Below, piece by piece: positions 1 through 8,896 of a stretch of DNA of 64,000 nt. How positions within the stretch are numbered: position 1 is the first letter of the stretch; each line of letters begins with the position of its first letter. The DNA comes from Achromobacter arsenitoxydans SY8 (GTDB lineage Bacteria > Pseudomonadota > Gammaproteobacteria > Burkholderiales > Burkholderiaceae_B), in assembly GCF_000236785.1 (NCBI RefSeq), contig NZ_AGUF01000057.1, positions 124,001 through 188,000 of the forward strand, read 5' to 3'. Under the pieces are notes generated by a model that saw nothing but the letters and a program-made list of their open reading frames with translations, searched no databases and had not been told where the DNA came from. The translations under genes and the position numbers were made by a program.

Positions 1-159
1 GCGCTACGCTCCGCCCCCTCCGCCGCTCCACTGCGGCGCCGATCTCGTCCCGCTTTCCCGTCCATCGCCCTCAGTCCGCATACATCGGACTCCGCGAGCT
101 TGTCCCTGCTTTTCCCCGCGTTTCCCCAAGAACTTCCTTTTACTGGAGGGTGCTCCACC

Positions 160-741
160 ATGAAGAACCAAAAATCAGTCTTCGCCCCCGTCGCGCGCCT
201 GGCTTTGGCCGGATTGCTGGCGGGAACCATGGCGTTGCCAATGGGCGCTTCCGCCCGCGTCGTCGGCGCGGCGCTGACAACTGCGTCTGGCCAGGTCACG
301 GCCGTGGATCCGGCCACCCGCACCATCACGCTGCGAGGCGCCAATGGCAACACCGTTGATGTGGTCGCAGGACCAGACGTGCGCAACTTCCAGCAGATCA
401 AGCCTGGCGACACGCTGACACTCGATTATTACGAGTCGGTCGCGGTGGACGTGCGCCCGGCCGGATCCGGAGCGCCGGAAGTCGTAACCGAGACCGCCGC
501 CACGCGCGCCGACAAGGGCGCCAAACCCGGAGGAGCCATTGGCCGCCAGACCACGATCACGGCCGAAATCTGGCACATCAACCGCAGCGCGAATCTGGTG
601 ATCCTGAAGGGGCCGCAAGGCGGCAGGCGCACCATCCAGGTCCAGGACCCCGCCCTGCGGGAAAAGCTGAAGCAACTGAAGGAAGGCGATCTGGTGGATT
701 TCACGATCACCCAGGCCGTCGCGGCAGCGATCCACAGATAG
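160..741 (+). CDS. Exported protein of unknown function with an internal duplication
   Basis: 193 residues. The ATG at 160 follows a GGAGG at 145-149, so it is preferred to a TTG further upstream. Residues 1-32 form a typical Sec signal peptide (basic start, Leu/Ala-rich core, Ala-x-Ala), so the protein should be periplasmic or secreted. The mature part holds two similar segments, about 44-99 and 132-191. Each has two beta strands (TAVDPATRTITLRG, then ITAEIWHINRSANLVILKG) followed by a K-x-G-D turn (IKPGDTL and LKEGDLV). This suggests a duplicated small beta-barrel domain. I do not recognise a named family. It is monocistronic, with a terminator directly after the stop codon. Confidence 0.75.
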   Translation: MKNQKSVFAPVARLALAGLLAGTMALPMGASARVVGAALTTASGQVTAVDPATRTITLRGANGNTVDVVAGPDVRNFQQIKPGDTLTLDYYESVAVDVRPAGSGAPEVVTETAATRADKGAKPGGAIGRQTTITAEIWHINRSANLVILKGPQGGRRTIQVQDPALREKLKQLKEGDLVDFTITQAVAAAIHR

Positions 742-763
742 GGTTGCCTGAACCCCACAAAAA

Positions 764-793
764 ATTAAGGCCCGCGAAAGCGGGCCTTCTTGC
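764..793. terminator. Bidirectional Rho-independent terminator
   Basis: The stem GGCCCGC (769-775) pairs with GCGGGCC (780-786) around a GAAA loop. It is flanked by an A-rich tract on the left and TTCTT on the right, so it can end the exported-protein gene on the plus strand and the tusA transcript on the minus strand. Confidence 0.85.
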
Positions 794-807
794 GAGCGCC
801 GGACGGG

Positions 808-1077
808 CTAGCGCCGACGCAGGAAATGAACGCAGCAACCTTCGGCCTCTTGTTGCGCGACCAACACATTGCCGGTCTGGCGCGCAAAGGCCTGGAAGTC
901 GCGGATGGCATTGCGATCCGTCGTGATGACGCGCACCACCTGCCCGCTTTCCATTTGCGCCAAGGCCTTTTTGGCGCGCAGGATCGGCAAGGGGCAGGTC
1001 AGGCCGCTGGCGTCGACCTCCTGCTGGAAGGCCGGCGCGTCGGCGCCGGCCGCCAGGCTGGTATCGGCAGCGCTCAT
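808..1077 (-). CDS. tusA: TusA-family sulfurtransferase
   Basis: 89 residues, the size of a TusA/SirA-like protein. The family relays persulfide sulfur (in E. coli from IscS to TusBCD) for tRNA thiolation and other sulfur uses in the cytoplasm. The active-site signature DASGLTCPLPILRAKKAL is present near residues 23-40, with the catalytic Cys in the CPxP motif. The chosen ATG shares one base with the alaS stop codon (TGATG), so the two genes look translationally coupled. A longer start inside alaS is possible but unlikely. Paralogues such as YedF share this fold, so the exact sulfur acceptor is inferred. Confidence 0.85.
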   Translation of the reverse strand: MSAADTSLAAGADAPAFQQEVDASGLTCPLPILRAKKALAQMESGQVVRVITTDRNAIRDFQAFARQTGNVLVAQQEAEGCCVHFLRRR

Positions 1078-3701
1078 CAGAGACGCTCGCCCACCCATTT
1101 CTGCACGCCGGCAATGGCCGCGGGCAGCGCCGCGATGTCGGTGCCGCCGCCCATGGCCATGTCGGGACGGCCGCCGCCCTTGCCCCCCACCTGGCTGGCG
1201 ACAAAGCCCACCAGGTCGCCGGCCTTGATGCGGTCGGTCAGGTCAGCAGTGACGCCACCCACCACGCTGATCTTGCCATCGGCGGAGCCGGTGGCAAGCA
1301 GCACGACGGCCGGCTTCAGGCGGTCCTTCAGGTTGTCGACCATGCCGCGCAAAGCCTTGGGATCGACGTCGCCGATGCTGGCGGCCAGGACCTTGACGCC
1401 CTTGACGTCGACCGCGGCGCTGGAAGCCAGGTCGTTGCCAGCGCTGGCGGCCAGCTTGTTGCGGGATTGATCAAGCTCTTTCTCGAGCGCCTTGACCTGA
1501 TCCTGGACCTGCGCGATACGGGCAGGCAGGTCGGCGGGCGTACTGCGCAGCATGCCGGCGACCTGGGTCAGCAGGGCATTCTGGTTTTGCACCCAGGCCA
1601 GCGCGTTGTCGCCAGTGATGGCTTCGACGCGGCGCACGCCGGCGGCCACGCCGCCTTCGGAAACGATCTTGAAAAGGCCGATATCGCCGGTGCGGCTGAC
1701 GTGCGTGCCGCCGCAGAGCTCGCGCGAGAAGCCGATATCAAGCACACGCACCGTATCGCCGTACTTTTCGCCGAACAGGGCCATGGCGCCGCCCTTCACT
1801 GCGTCGTCGTAGGCCATGACCTGCGCGACGGCGGGCTGGTTGGCGAGGATTTCAGCGTTGACGATGGCTTCGACTCGTGCGATCTGCTCGGCCGTCAGCG
1901 GGGCGTCCTGGGCGAAGTCGAAGCGGGTCTTGTCGGGATCCACCAGCGAGCCGCGCTGTTGCACGTGCGCGCCGAGCACCTGGCGCAGGGCCTTGTGCAT
2001 GAGGTGGGTGGCCGAGTGGTTGCGTACCGTGCGGGCGCGGCGCACAGCATCTACGCGGGCCAACAAAGTGTCGCCAACCGACAGCGAGCCGGATTCCAGC
2101 ACGCCGTGGTGGCCGAACACGCCAGCCTGGATCTTCAGGGTGTCGGCGACCGCAAAGCGCACGCCGTCGGCCTCAAGCAGGCCGGTATCGCCCACCTGGC
2201 CGCCAGATTCCGCATAGAACGGCGTGGCGTCGAGCACGACCACGGCGCTTTGACCGGCCTTGACGTCCTGAACCTGGGTGCCGTCCACGTACAGGGCCGT
2301 GACCTTGACGCCATCCAATTCCAGCTTTTCGTAGCCTTCGAAGCGCGTCTCGGCGCCTTCGTAGCTCAGGCCCTCGGCCATCTTGAATTTGCCGGCGGCG
2401 CGAGCCTGATCGCGCTGGCGTTCCATGGCGACCTCGAAACCGGCCATGTCGACGTCGACTTCGCGTTCGCGGCAGATGTCGGCGGTCAGGTCTACCGGGA
2501 AGCCGTAGGTGTCGTACAGCGTGAACAGGGTGGTGCCGTCCAGCACGCCGCCCTTGGGCACATTGGCCAGGGCGCCGTCCAGAATGCGCATGCCGTGTTC
2601 CAGGGTTTCGCCGAAACGCTCTTCTTCCTGCTTGAGAACCTGGGCCACGCGGTCGGCGGTGGCGGCCAGTTCCGGGTAGGCGTCGCCCATTTCTGCGACG
2701 AGATCAGGCACCAGGCGATGGAAGAACGGCTTGGTCTGGCCCAGCTTGTAGCCATGGCGCAGCGCGCGGCGCACGATGCGGCGCAGCACGTAGCCGCGGC
2801 CTTCGTTGCTGGGGATCACGCCGTCGACGATGAGGAACGAGCAGGCGCGGATGTGGTCCGCGATAACCTTGAGCGAGTTGTTTTCAAGGTCTTTGATGCC
2901 CGTTTCGCGAGCAGCGGCGGCGATCAGGTGTTGGAAGAGATCTATTTCGTAGTTGGAATGCACGCCCTGCAGCACGGCGGCGATGCGTTCCAGGCCCATG
3001 CCGGTATCGACACAGGGACGCGGCAGACGCGGCATGTTGCCGGCGGCATCGCGTTCGAACTGCATGAACACCAGGTTCCAGATTTCGATGTAGCGGTCGC
3101 CGTCTTCTTCGGGCGATCCCGGGGGGCCGCCCCAGACATCGGGGCCGTGGTCGAAGAAGATCTCCGAGCAAGGACCGCAGGGGCCGGTGTCGGCCATCTG
3201 CCAGAAGTTGTCGGACGCATAGCGCGCGCCCTTGTTGTCGCCGATGCGGATGATGCGCTCGGTCGGCACGCCAACTTCCTTGGCCCAGATGTCATAGGCC
3301 TCGTCGTCTTCCTGGTAGACGGTGACCCAGAGCTTCTCCGCGGGCAGCTTGTAGACCTGCGTCAGCAGTTCCCAGGCGTACTGGATGGCGTCGCGCTTGA
3401 AGTAGTCGCCGAAGCTGAAATTGCCCAGCATTTCGAAGAACGTGTGGTGACGGGCCGTGTAGCCCACGTTCTCCAGGTCATTGTGCTTGCCCCCGGCGCG
3501 CACGCTGCGCTGCGACGAGGTGGCACGCGTGTACGACCGCGTTTCCTTGCCCGTGAAGACGTCCTTGAACTGGACCATGCCCGAATTGGTGAAGAGCAAG
3601 GTCGGGTCGTTGCCCGGGACGAGCGACGACGAAGGAACAATGGTGTGTCCCTTGGACTTGAAGAATTGCAGAAACTGCTGGCGAATCTCGGAGGATTTCA
3701 T
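1077..3701 (-). CDS. alaS: Alanine--tRNA ligase
   Basis: 874 residues, matching the family (876 in E. coli). It charges tRNA-Ala in the cytoplasm. The N-terminal class II catalytic core begins [19 protein letters not shown]. The editing domain carries the zinc-binding HxxxH (HSATH) and CxxxH (CGGTH) motifs. The C-terminal C-Ala domain ends the chain at a TGATG junction with tusA. The ATG at 3701 is the family start; an upstream in-frame extension of 11 residues was rejected. A TATAAT box lies upstream at 3734-3739 with a palindrome over the predicted start of transcription. The pilus operon also reads towards this gene, with 81 bases between. Confidence 0.98.
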   Translation of the reverse strand: MKSSEIRQQFLQFFKSKGHTIVPSSSLVPGNDPTLLFTNSGMVQFKDVFTGKETRSYTRATSSQRSVRAGGKHNDLENVGYTARHHTFFEMLGNFSFGDYFKRDAIQYAWELLTQVYKLPAEKLWVTVYQEDDEAYDIWAKEVGVPTERIIRIGDNKGARYASDNFWQMADTGPCGPCSEIFFDHGPDVWGGPPGSPEEDGDRYIEIWNLVFMQFERDAAGNMPRLPRPCVDTGMGLERIAAVLQGVHSNYEIDLFQHLIAAAARETGIKDLENNSLKVIADHIRACSFLIVDGVIPSNEGRGYVLRRIVRRALRHGYKLGQTKPFFHRLVPDLVAEMGDAYPELAATADRVAQVLKQEEERFGETLEHGMRILDGALANVPKGGVLDGTTLFTLYDTYGFPVDLTADICREREVDVDMAGFEVAMERQRDQARAAGKFKMAEGLSYEGAETRFEGYEKLELDGVKVTALYVDGTQVQDVKAGQSAVVVLDATPFYAESGGQVGDTGLLEADGVRFAVADTLKIQAGVFGHHGVLESGSLSVGDTLLARVDAVRRARTVRNHSATHLMHKALRQVLGAHVQQRGSLVDPDKTRFDFAQDAPLTAEQIARVEAIVNAEILANQPAVAQVMAYDDAVKGGAMALFGEKYGDTVRVLDIGFSRELCGGTHVSRTGDIGLFKIVSEGGVAAGVRRVEAITGDNALAWVQNQNALLTQVAGMLRSTPADLPARIAQVQDQVKALEKELDQSRNKLAASAGNDLASSAAVDVKGVKVLAASIGDVDPKALRGMVDNLKDRLKPAVVLLATGSADGKISVVGGVTADLTDRIKAGDLVGFVASQVGGKGGGRPDMAMGGGTDIAALPAAIAGVQKWVGERL

Positions 3702-3721
3702 CGTGGATGAAGCAGAATTTA

Positions 3722-3739
3722 GGCGAATCGCCAATTATA
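3722..3739 (-). promoter_or_regulatory. Probable alaS promoter -10 box with palindrome at +1
   Basis: On the minus strand TATAAT (3739-3734) lies 32 bases before the alaS ATG. The palindrome GGCGA-n-TCGCC (3722-3732) follows at once, centred about where transcription should start. No good -35 is visible. E. coli AlaRS is known to repress its own gene by binding a palindrome flanking the start site; whether this palindrome does the same is inference. Confidence 0.5.
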
Positions 3740-3782
3740 GAGGGTTGGCGGGGATACGCGGGATCGGGGCTGGCGGGAGGGG

Positions 3783-4853
3783 TTACCGCACGCAGACGTA
3801 ACCGGTCGTCCAGCCTTCTGTTTCGGTCCATTTCCCCCCTGCGGATACGATGACGCCGGCATACCCTTCCGGGCAGGAACACTGGCCCGTGCGCGGGTTG
3901 GCGGTGGAAACACCCGTGTAATGGAAGCAGCCCAGCGGGTAGTTCATGCTGTAGGCGCCGCCGAAGCCCCCGTTTGCCTGCCTCCAGACACCGGACTCGC
4001 AGGAAAGCAGTTCCCCGTTGACCGACTTGGCCAGCGCCCCCGGCTGGACCCCGCAGTAATGACCAGGCGTCTCGCGTGCGCCCATGGTCACATATCCGCC
4101 AGCCTCAATGTTGCCCGCCACCGAGAGCCCGGCTTGCAGGTCGGGATCGCGGGTATCGCGCATCTTGACGTAGCCGTTCATGTCCGGCTGCCCGTCGCCT
4201 GAACCGGCCCACAGCGCGAGCGTGCCCGGCGCATGGGTGGGCGCCCCCGCCGCCAGCGGATTGGGAAAGCTGTAGGCAGCCCCGCGCAGCCGGTCCGGGG
4301 CGTCCGGCCATACGGCCCCGCCATAGCCGCCGGCGGCCTCGATGACGGATGCCATGGCGACCTGGTCGGGAAATTGCGTCCCCTTTTTAAACAAGGGTCT
4401 GTCGGCGTAAACGATGCCGTCCATCCGGCACGGCTCACCCGGGCAGGCCACGGCCCGCACAAGGCTGATACCGGCGCCGAAGCCCAGGGCCGACTGGTCG
4501 GGAAAGTCCGCTGGCAGGAGCCCCTGGCTGCGCAGTTCGGCCAGCGTGGGACGGAACGCGTCCGCGAACAGGGGCAAGCCTTTGCTGTCCACGGGCTGCT
4601 CGCCCCTTGCCAAAGCGTCGAAATGCCGCGCTAGCATCCCATCCACCGCCAACCGGACCTGTGTCATCCACACGCCGGTGGACCGGGCTGCGGCCGATTC
4701 GATGGCGTGCACCACTTCGTTCGACGCCCAGATGGCGACCGCGGTGGTAACGGCCAGGGCGAGCGCCATGGCCACCAGCGAGAATCCCGACTGACGCTGC
4801 GGGCGCACGGCCGCGCGCCGCCTGCCGATCCAGGCGCAAGTGGGCGCGCTCAT
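3783..4853 (-). CDS. pilV: PilV-like minor pilin / pilus tip protein
   Basis: 356 residues, last gene of the type IVb pilus operon. After a basic 23-residue leader comes a prepilin-like junction (SG/FSLVAMALALAV) and one hydrophobic helix to about residue 45. The usual Glu at mature position 5 is Ala. The N-terminal half resembles the constant part of IncI1 PilV adhesins. The C-terminal part (about residues 230-356) is rich in Gly, Tyr and Cys (CGVQPG, CESGVW, GCFHYTG, CSCPEGY), suggesting a disulfide-bonded receptor-binding domain. The start overlaps the pilS stop (ATGA). No shufflon repeats or recombinase gene are nearby, so the tip appears fixed. Assignment rests on operon position and N-terminal pattern. 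Confidence 0.75.
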   Translation of the reverse strand: MSAPTCAWIGRRRAAVRPQRQSGFSLVAMALALAVTTAVAIWASNEVVHAIESAAARSTGVWMTQVRLAVDGMLARHFDALARGEQPVDSKGLPLFADAFRPTLAELRSQGLLPADFPDQSALGFGAGISLVRAVACPGEPCRMDGIVYADRPLFKKGTQFPDQVAMASVIEAAGGYGGAVWPDAPDRLRGAAYSFPNPLAAGAPTHAPGTLALWAGSGDGQPDMNGYVKMRDTRDPDLQAGLSVAGNIEAGGYVTMGARETPGHYCGVQPGALAKSVNGELLSCESGVWRQANGGFGGAYSMNYPLGCFHYTGVSTANPRTGQCSCPEGYAGVIVSAGGKWTETEGWTTGYVCVR

Positions 4854-5467
4854 CTTGCGGTAAAGACGAAAGTGTTCACGTCGCCCTGGCTGCACTGAGC
4901 CTGAGCCTGCGCCGCCCGATAGGGCGTGGCGGGCCGGGCGATGGAGTCCTTGACCACCTTGGCCCCGCCGCTTCCCGTGATGGAGATGATTTCCGACATC
5001 CGCTGCAGAACGGAAGCCAGCGCCGGACAGGCCGCGTGGCTGACGCTGGTCAGGGTGAGCGTGAACGCCGAGCCCATGCCCGCGCCATCGACGGCGGCGG
5101 GTTCGACCTCGACCACGCCGCTGCCGCCCGTCCCGCTGCCGCCCAGGCCGTGGGCGACGCTTGCCCCCGCCCCGGATCCCGCAACGGCGAGCACGGTCGA
5201 ATCGCGCAGCGCGTTGGCCAGTGCGCCCGTATCCAGTCCCGTGTAGGGAGTCACGCCGCCGCCCTGGGCGTTGATCTTCATGCTGGCGATAAAGCGCTGC
5301 AGTTCTTCGCCCACCTTGGGCACCTTGTTTTCAATCACGTACCCGCCGATGGCCGGAATGCCCACGATCGCGATCAACAGGACGATGGCCGTGACGATGG
5401 AGACCTCCATCAACGAAAACCCCTGCTGGCGCGCGGCGCCGGATCGGAATGTCCCTGGTTTCTTCAT
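4850..5467 (-). CDS. pilS: Major type IVb prepilin (PilS-like)
   Basis: 205 residues. The 16-residue leader ends in Gly before FSLMEVSIVTAIVLLIAIVG, a clean prepilin-peptidase site with Glu at mature position 5 and a hydrophobic polymerisation helix. The globular part has two Cys (SHAACPAL and AQCSQGD) able to form the D-region disulfide. It also has a Gly-rich loop (HGLGGSGTGGSG) around residues 108-120. It is the structural subunit of the pilus. It sits between pilR and pilV, as in IncI1 plasmids after loss of pilT and pilU. No prepilin peptidase is encoded here, so processing must use an enzyme from elsewhere. Confidence 0.85.
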   Translation of the reverse strand: MKKPGTFRSGAARQQGFSLMEVSIVTAIVLLIAIVGIPAIGGYVIENKVPKVGEELQRFIASMKINAQGGGVTPYTGLDTGALANALRDSTVLAVAGSGAGASVAHGLGGSGTGGSGVVEVEPAAVDGAGMGSAFTLTLTSVSHAACPALASVLQRMSEIISITGSGGAKVVKDSIARPATPYRAAQAQAQCSQGDVNTFVFTAR

Positions 5468-5530
5468 GATTACCCTCTTTGAATGAAGCGCGCAGCCTCG
5501 CTGCGCCGTTGTCGCCAGCCTTTGCAGCGC

Positions 5531-6667
5531 CTATTGGCTGGCATAGAAATTGGTCAGCGCCTGACGCAGCTCGTCGATCACCGCGTAATGCCAGAGCGTG
5601 ATACCCAACACGACCGCAAGGGACGAGATCAGCAGCGACCAGCGCAACACGAGCGCCTGCCGCCGCACCCGCGACAGGAGGCGGTGTTCGACCCGCTGGC
5701 GTACGCGGGCGAGCCCGGGCTCCACGCCCAAGGCGTCCATCATGTCGGCCATGTACCACCAGGTTTCCGGGTCCAGCAGGCCGGTGCCGAAGATCTCGGG
5801 ACCGCTTGCTCCGCCATCTATACGGTCCAGCATGGCCTGCAGGTGCGCGTGCAGCCAGGGCGGCGCCTCGCGCGCCTGCACCGCCAGCGCATGCCTCAGC
5901 CGGGTATCGGCCGCGCCGTGCTGCCTGATAAGCACGGACAGCAGGGAAAGAAAGCGGATCGCCTGAAAATCGCGATAGAGCCGCCACAGCAGCCAGCGGT
6001 CAAGCAAGGATCTGATCTCGCCGGTCAGGTTCGCCAGCGACCACAGGGTAAGCAGGACGGCGCCCAGGATCAGCACCACCCAGAGCGCAAGCCATTGGCG
6101 CAGGCCGCCGGCCAGCGCGAAGAGCGCACGCGTCAGCGACGGGTAGTCTTCGGGCGGCACGGCTTGAAACACCTGCTGCAGCCGCGGCACGCTGAAGAAT
6201 GGAATGGCGCACATCAATCCGAACGCGACCATGGCCGCCACCACGCCGGTCGCGGCGGCCGACAGCGTGGCGAGCCAGGCGTCGGACGACAGCCTGACCG
6301 CCCGCGCCAGATCCCGCAGCGCCGCAGCCAGATCGCCGCCCTCTTCCTGCACGCAACTCAGCAGTTGGCATTCGCCGTGCGGCAACGTGCCCGACCATGC
6401 GGCCCCCAGGTCGCCGCCGGCGTCCAGATAGGCGGCGGCCCAGCGCAGGCACAATCGGCCGCGCACGGTCGCCTGACCGTAGCGGCGCGCGTCGTCGTCG
6501 AAGATGTCGCGCAGGCTCTTGCGCCCCTGCGTGCCCTCTACGACATCGGCCAGATACTCGTAATAATCCGCGCGCTGTGAGCGGAACCTCAGCGCGTCCA
6601 AGCGGCCCTGATGACCGCCCCCGAGGAGACGGAACCGGATGAATGGAGCTCGGGCATGGTCAGCCAT
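5531..6667 (-). CDS. pilR: Type IVb pilus inner-membrane platform protein (PilR-like, GspF family)
   Basis: 378 residues. A polytopic protein of the T2SS-F/PilC family that anchors the assembly ATPase and extracts pilins from the inner membrane. Hydrophobic segments are seen around residues 132-155 (ATLSAAATGVVAAMVAFGLM), 190-215 (ALWVVLILGAVLLTLW) and near the C-terminus (WSLLISSLAVVLGITL), in the family's usual duplicated layout. The ATG at 6667 overlaps the end of pilQ by 8 bases. A longer reading frame into pilQ was rejected. Identification comes from topology and its place between the ATPase and pilin genes. Confidence 0.8.
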   Translation of the reverse strand: MADHARAPFIRFRLLGGGHQGRLDALRFRSQRADYYEYLADVVEGTQGRKSLRDIFDDDARRYGQATVRGRLCLRWAAAYLDAGGDLGAAWSGTLPHGECQLLSCVQEEGGDLAAALRDLARAVRLSSDAWLATLSAAATGVVAAMVAFGLMCAIPFFSVPRLQQVFQAVPPEDYPSLTRALFALAGGLRQWLALWVVLILGAVLLTLWSLANLTGEIRSLLDRWLLWRLYRDFQAIRFLSLLSVLIRQHGAADTRLRHALAVQAREAPPWLHAHLQAMLDRIDGGASGPEIFGTGLLDPETWWYMADMMDALGVEPGLARVRQRVEHRLLSRVRRQALVLRWSLLISSLAVVLGITLWHYAVIDELRQALTNFYASQ

Positions 6668-8402
6668 GGACGCCCCCGACAGCCGCCGCCTGAACGCCGC
6701 TGGGCGCAATGGGCAATTCGAATCGGCGCAGCAGCGTCCGGGGGTCGATTTCCCCATTGCTGACCTTGTAAAGGGCGCAATCCAGCGCCCGTACATCGTG
6801 CGCGCTGGCATGGCGCCAAGCCGTCCGGCTGACGGGCTGGAACTGTTGCTGGAGCCCCTGGTTGTCGCGTCTGCGCACCCGGTCCAGGAAACCCTCTGCG
6901 TAATCGGGTTCGATCATTTCGGCGGCAACGCTGCGGCCCGCAGTGCCGTTCAGTTCCGGCAGTTGCGCGCGCCGGCACTGCGGACAACCCGCCGCGTTCC
7001 TGACCCTGAGCGCGTGGGCGTCCAGATCGAAAGCCGCCTGCAATTCGCGCATCCAGCCCCGCCAGTCCTGCGCGCCAGGCCCTTCGTGGCGTCGGGAGGA
7101 GGTCCAGAGGCTGTCCACCGGAAGCGCGCAGCCACCGCAAAGCCGGGGCAACAGGGTCTGATAGATGAGCAGCTTCAGGATGCCGGGCGTAGCCAGAAAT
7201 TCCCGCGACACGCCGATTGCGTCGGACGCCAGGCGCTCTGGAATCATTGCGGCCGAGCCGGCGTGCGTGGTGGCGTACAGGCTGACGCCCGAACTGGCCA
7301 GGTCCATGAAGGCGCGTCCGGTATGGGTGTCCCGGATCTCGCCGATCAGAAGATCGTTCATGGCCGACCGCTTGATTGTCTTGAGCTTGGCGTCGAGCGC
7401 GGGCCAGGCGGAGTCGGCAAGCGCGCCGGCAAGCGTATTCTGCAGCGCGTTGCCGATGTGGTATTCCACCGGATCCTCAAGCGTGATGACCTTGCGCGTG
7501 GGCGCAATTCCCTGCATCAGCGCGGCGATGGTGGTGGACTTGCCCGAGCCGACCACGCCCGCCAGCACGATGGCGCCGCCCTCGCGTTCGCGCGCCCGCC
7601 GCAGGGTTTCGGCCTGCCCCGGGAGATAACCCAGCGCAAGCAGGTCGCCGTTCACGGAAGCATCCAGCCGCAGGATGCGCAGGCACACCGACGGACCCGC
7701 GTCGGCGGCAAGCGATGCCCAGCGCAGCACGATGGGAACGGCGTCCACATCCAGCGCGATGCGGCCCTGCTGTTCGAGCGCCGGATCGAACACCGCACCA
7801 TTGCCGCCGCGCACATCCATCCAGGCCACGGCCAGCACTTCGAGCAGTGTGGAACCGGACACCCCCGCAAAGCGGTCGGTGCCGACGTATTCGCCATGGA
7901 TGGTGTAGCGGACATTGCCCGCGTCGCGCCGCTGGTCCACATTGATGTGAATGTCGCTTGCGCCCTGGGCGACGCCCCAGCGGACGATATCGAGAAACAG
8001 CGCCGCCAGCGCCGAAGCCCTTTCCGCCTGCCTTGACCTGCTCCAGCGCCCCGTGCCGGAAGCCGTCAATTGGCCGCGGGCGATCATCAACAGAAGCGGA
8101 GCGGGGAGCACGTAACGGGAAGGTTGAGCCTTGCGGTATCCCGCCGCCCTCACCATGCGCTCGATCTCGTCGATCTGGTCTCCGACCGTGTATTCCCTGA
8201 CGGCAAAGACGGCGGCCTCGCCGCCTTGCAAGAGCACCGGGCAAAGGCGTCCGGCCAGGGCGGCCAGGTCGAACTGGCTGCCCAACGCCCTGACGAACGC
8301 AGGTTGCAGGCGCGCGATGTCTTCGGGGGTGTTGAGTTCGGGCATGGCGAGCTCGGGCCCACGCGCGGCCAATGCCCCCTCAGGAGAGGTTTGCGGCGTC
8401 AT
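6660..8402 (-). CDS. pilQ: Type IVb pilus assembly ATPase (PilQ/GspE family)
   Basis: 580 residues. A secretion-type hexameric ATPase that powers pilus extension from the cytoplasmic face. Visible motifs are ASDIHIN (about 148-154), Walker A GVVGSGKST (282-290), LEDPVEY (309-314), Walker B DLLIGEIRD (350-358) and a His box (ATTHAGS). There is a tetracysteine site CGGC (422-425) and CPQC (473-476), as in PilB/GspE zinc motifs. The name follows R64, where PilQ is the ATPase, not the secretin. The start overlaps the pilP stop (ATGA). No separate retraction ATPase is present. Confidence 0.9.
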   Translation of the reverse strand: MTPQTSPEGALAARGPELAMPELNTPEDIARLQPAFVRALGSQFDLAALAGRLCPVLLQGGEAAVFAVREYTVGDQIDEIERMVRAAGYRKAQPSRYVLPAPLLLMIARGQLTASGTGRWSRSRQAERASALAALFLDIVRWGVAQGASDIHINVDQRRDAGNVRYTIHGEYVGTDRFAGVSGSTLLEVLAVAWMDVRGGNGAVFDPALEQQGRIALDVDAVPIVLRWASLAADAGPSVCLRILRLDASVNGDLLALGYLPGQAETLRRAREREGGAIVLAGVVGSGKSTTIAALMQGIAPTRKVITLEDPVEYHIGNALQNTLAGALADSAWPALDAKLKTIKRSAMNDLLIGEIRDTHTGRAFMDLASSGVSLYATTHAGSAAMIPERLASDAIGVSREFLATPGILKLLIYQTLLPRLCGGCALPVDSLWTSSRRHEGPGAQDWRGWMRELQAAFDLDAHALRVRNAAGCPQCRRAQLPELNGTAGRSVAAEMIEPDYAEGFLDRVRRRDNQGLQQQFQPVSRTAWRHASAHDVRALDCALYKVSNGEIDPRTLLRRFELPIAPSGVQAAAVGGVHG

Positions 8403-8896
8403 GGCCTGGGGCCTCCCGCGTCGAGGCAGGCGGTGTGATCGCGGCCGTCGCGGTGCAGACGAACGCAGGCGCCGTCGATGGTCAGCAGCCGGTATGCGTC
8501 CATCGCGGCCGCCCCCGCAATGGGATCGTCCCTGCCTGCCCGGTAGCGCAGCAGAGAGCCGTTGACCACCACGTCGACATTCAGGCGCTTTGCGGTGCCG
8601 AATATCGCGGCGACGCGGATGTCATCCGACCGGCGAGCAGGCTGCGCGGCGGCTGAGGCCGGCGGCCCGCCCGGCCCGCAAACGCCAGGCGCCCTGCAAT
8701 CCGCCAGGGCGGCGGCGGCATCCGCCCGCAACAGGGCGCGCACGGTTTCCGCCTCGGGCCAGGGCTGCGGCTCCAGCGCCTGCACGTCGTCGCCCTGCGC
8801 CCCGCACGCCGAGGCCGAGCTTGCCGCCGCAACGATGCCGAGAAGAAGCCGTCCGAAAACCGACCGGCTGAAAATGCAATGCTCATTCCTGTTCAT
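8399..8896 (-). CDS. pilP: Type IVb pilus accessory protein (PilP-like)
   Basis: 165 residues, starting MNRNEHC at an ATG preceded by a strong AGGGGGAT. The start lies 14 bases inside the end of pilO. A signal peptide or signal anchor covers about residues 10-35. The C-terminal domain (RSDDIRVAAIFGTAKRLNVD onward) reads like the small beta domain of PilP/GspC-type alignment proteins (about residues 80-140). Such proteins are thought to link the inner-membrane complex to the secretin. Sequence identity to known PilP cannot be judged by eye; the call rests on size, export signal and order pilO-pilP-pilQ. Confidence 0.7.
   Translation of the reverse strand: MNRNEHCIFSRSVFGRLLLGIVAAASSASACGAQGDDVQALEPQPWPEAETVRALLRADAAAALADCRAPGVCGPGGPPASAAAQPARRSDDIRVAAIFGTAKRLNVDVVVNGSLLRYRAGRDDPIAGAAAMDAYRLLTIDGACVRLHRDGRDHTACLDAGGPRP

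Noticed and set aside
1-159. Leader region before the first gene
   Set aside because: GC-rich, with no convincing promoter, hairpin or coding start other than the TTG frame at 100, which lacks a ribosome site and lies upstream of the true signal peptide.
1467-3710. 747-codon open frame on the plus strand across alaS
   Set aside because: It is antisense to a clear AlaRS; the composition (His/Val/Ala/Gly-rich, no motif) is what the complement of GC-rich codons yields.
3783-4853. Shufflon (invertible pilV segments)
   Set aside because: I found no repeated recombination sites, alternative C-terminal segments or rci-like recombinase near pilV.
6639-8402. Long plus-strand open frame over the pilQ ATPase gene
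   Set aside because: The minus-strand product has complete Walker motifs; the plus frame has no recognisable feature.
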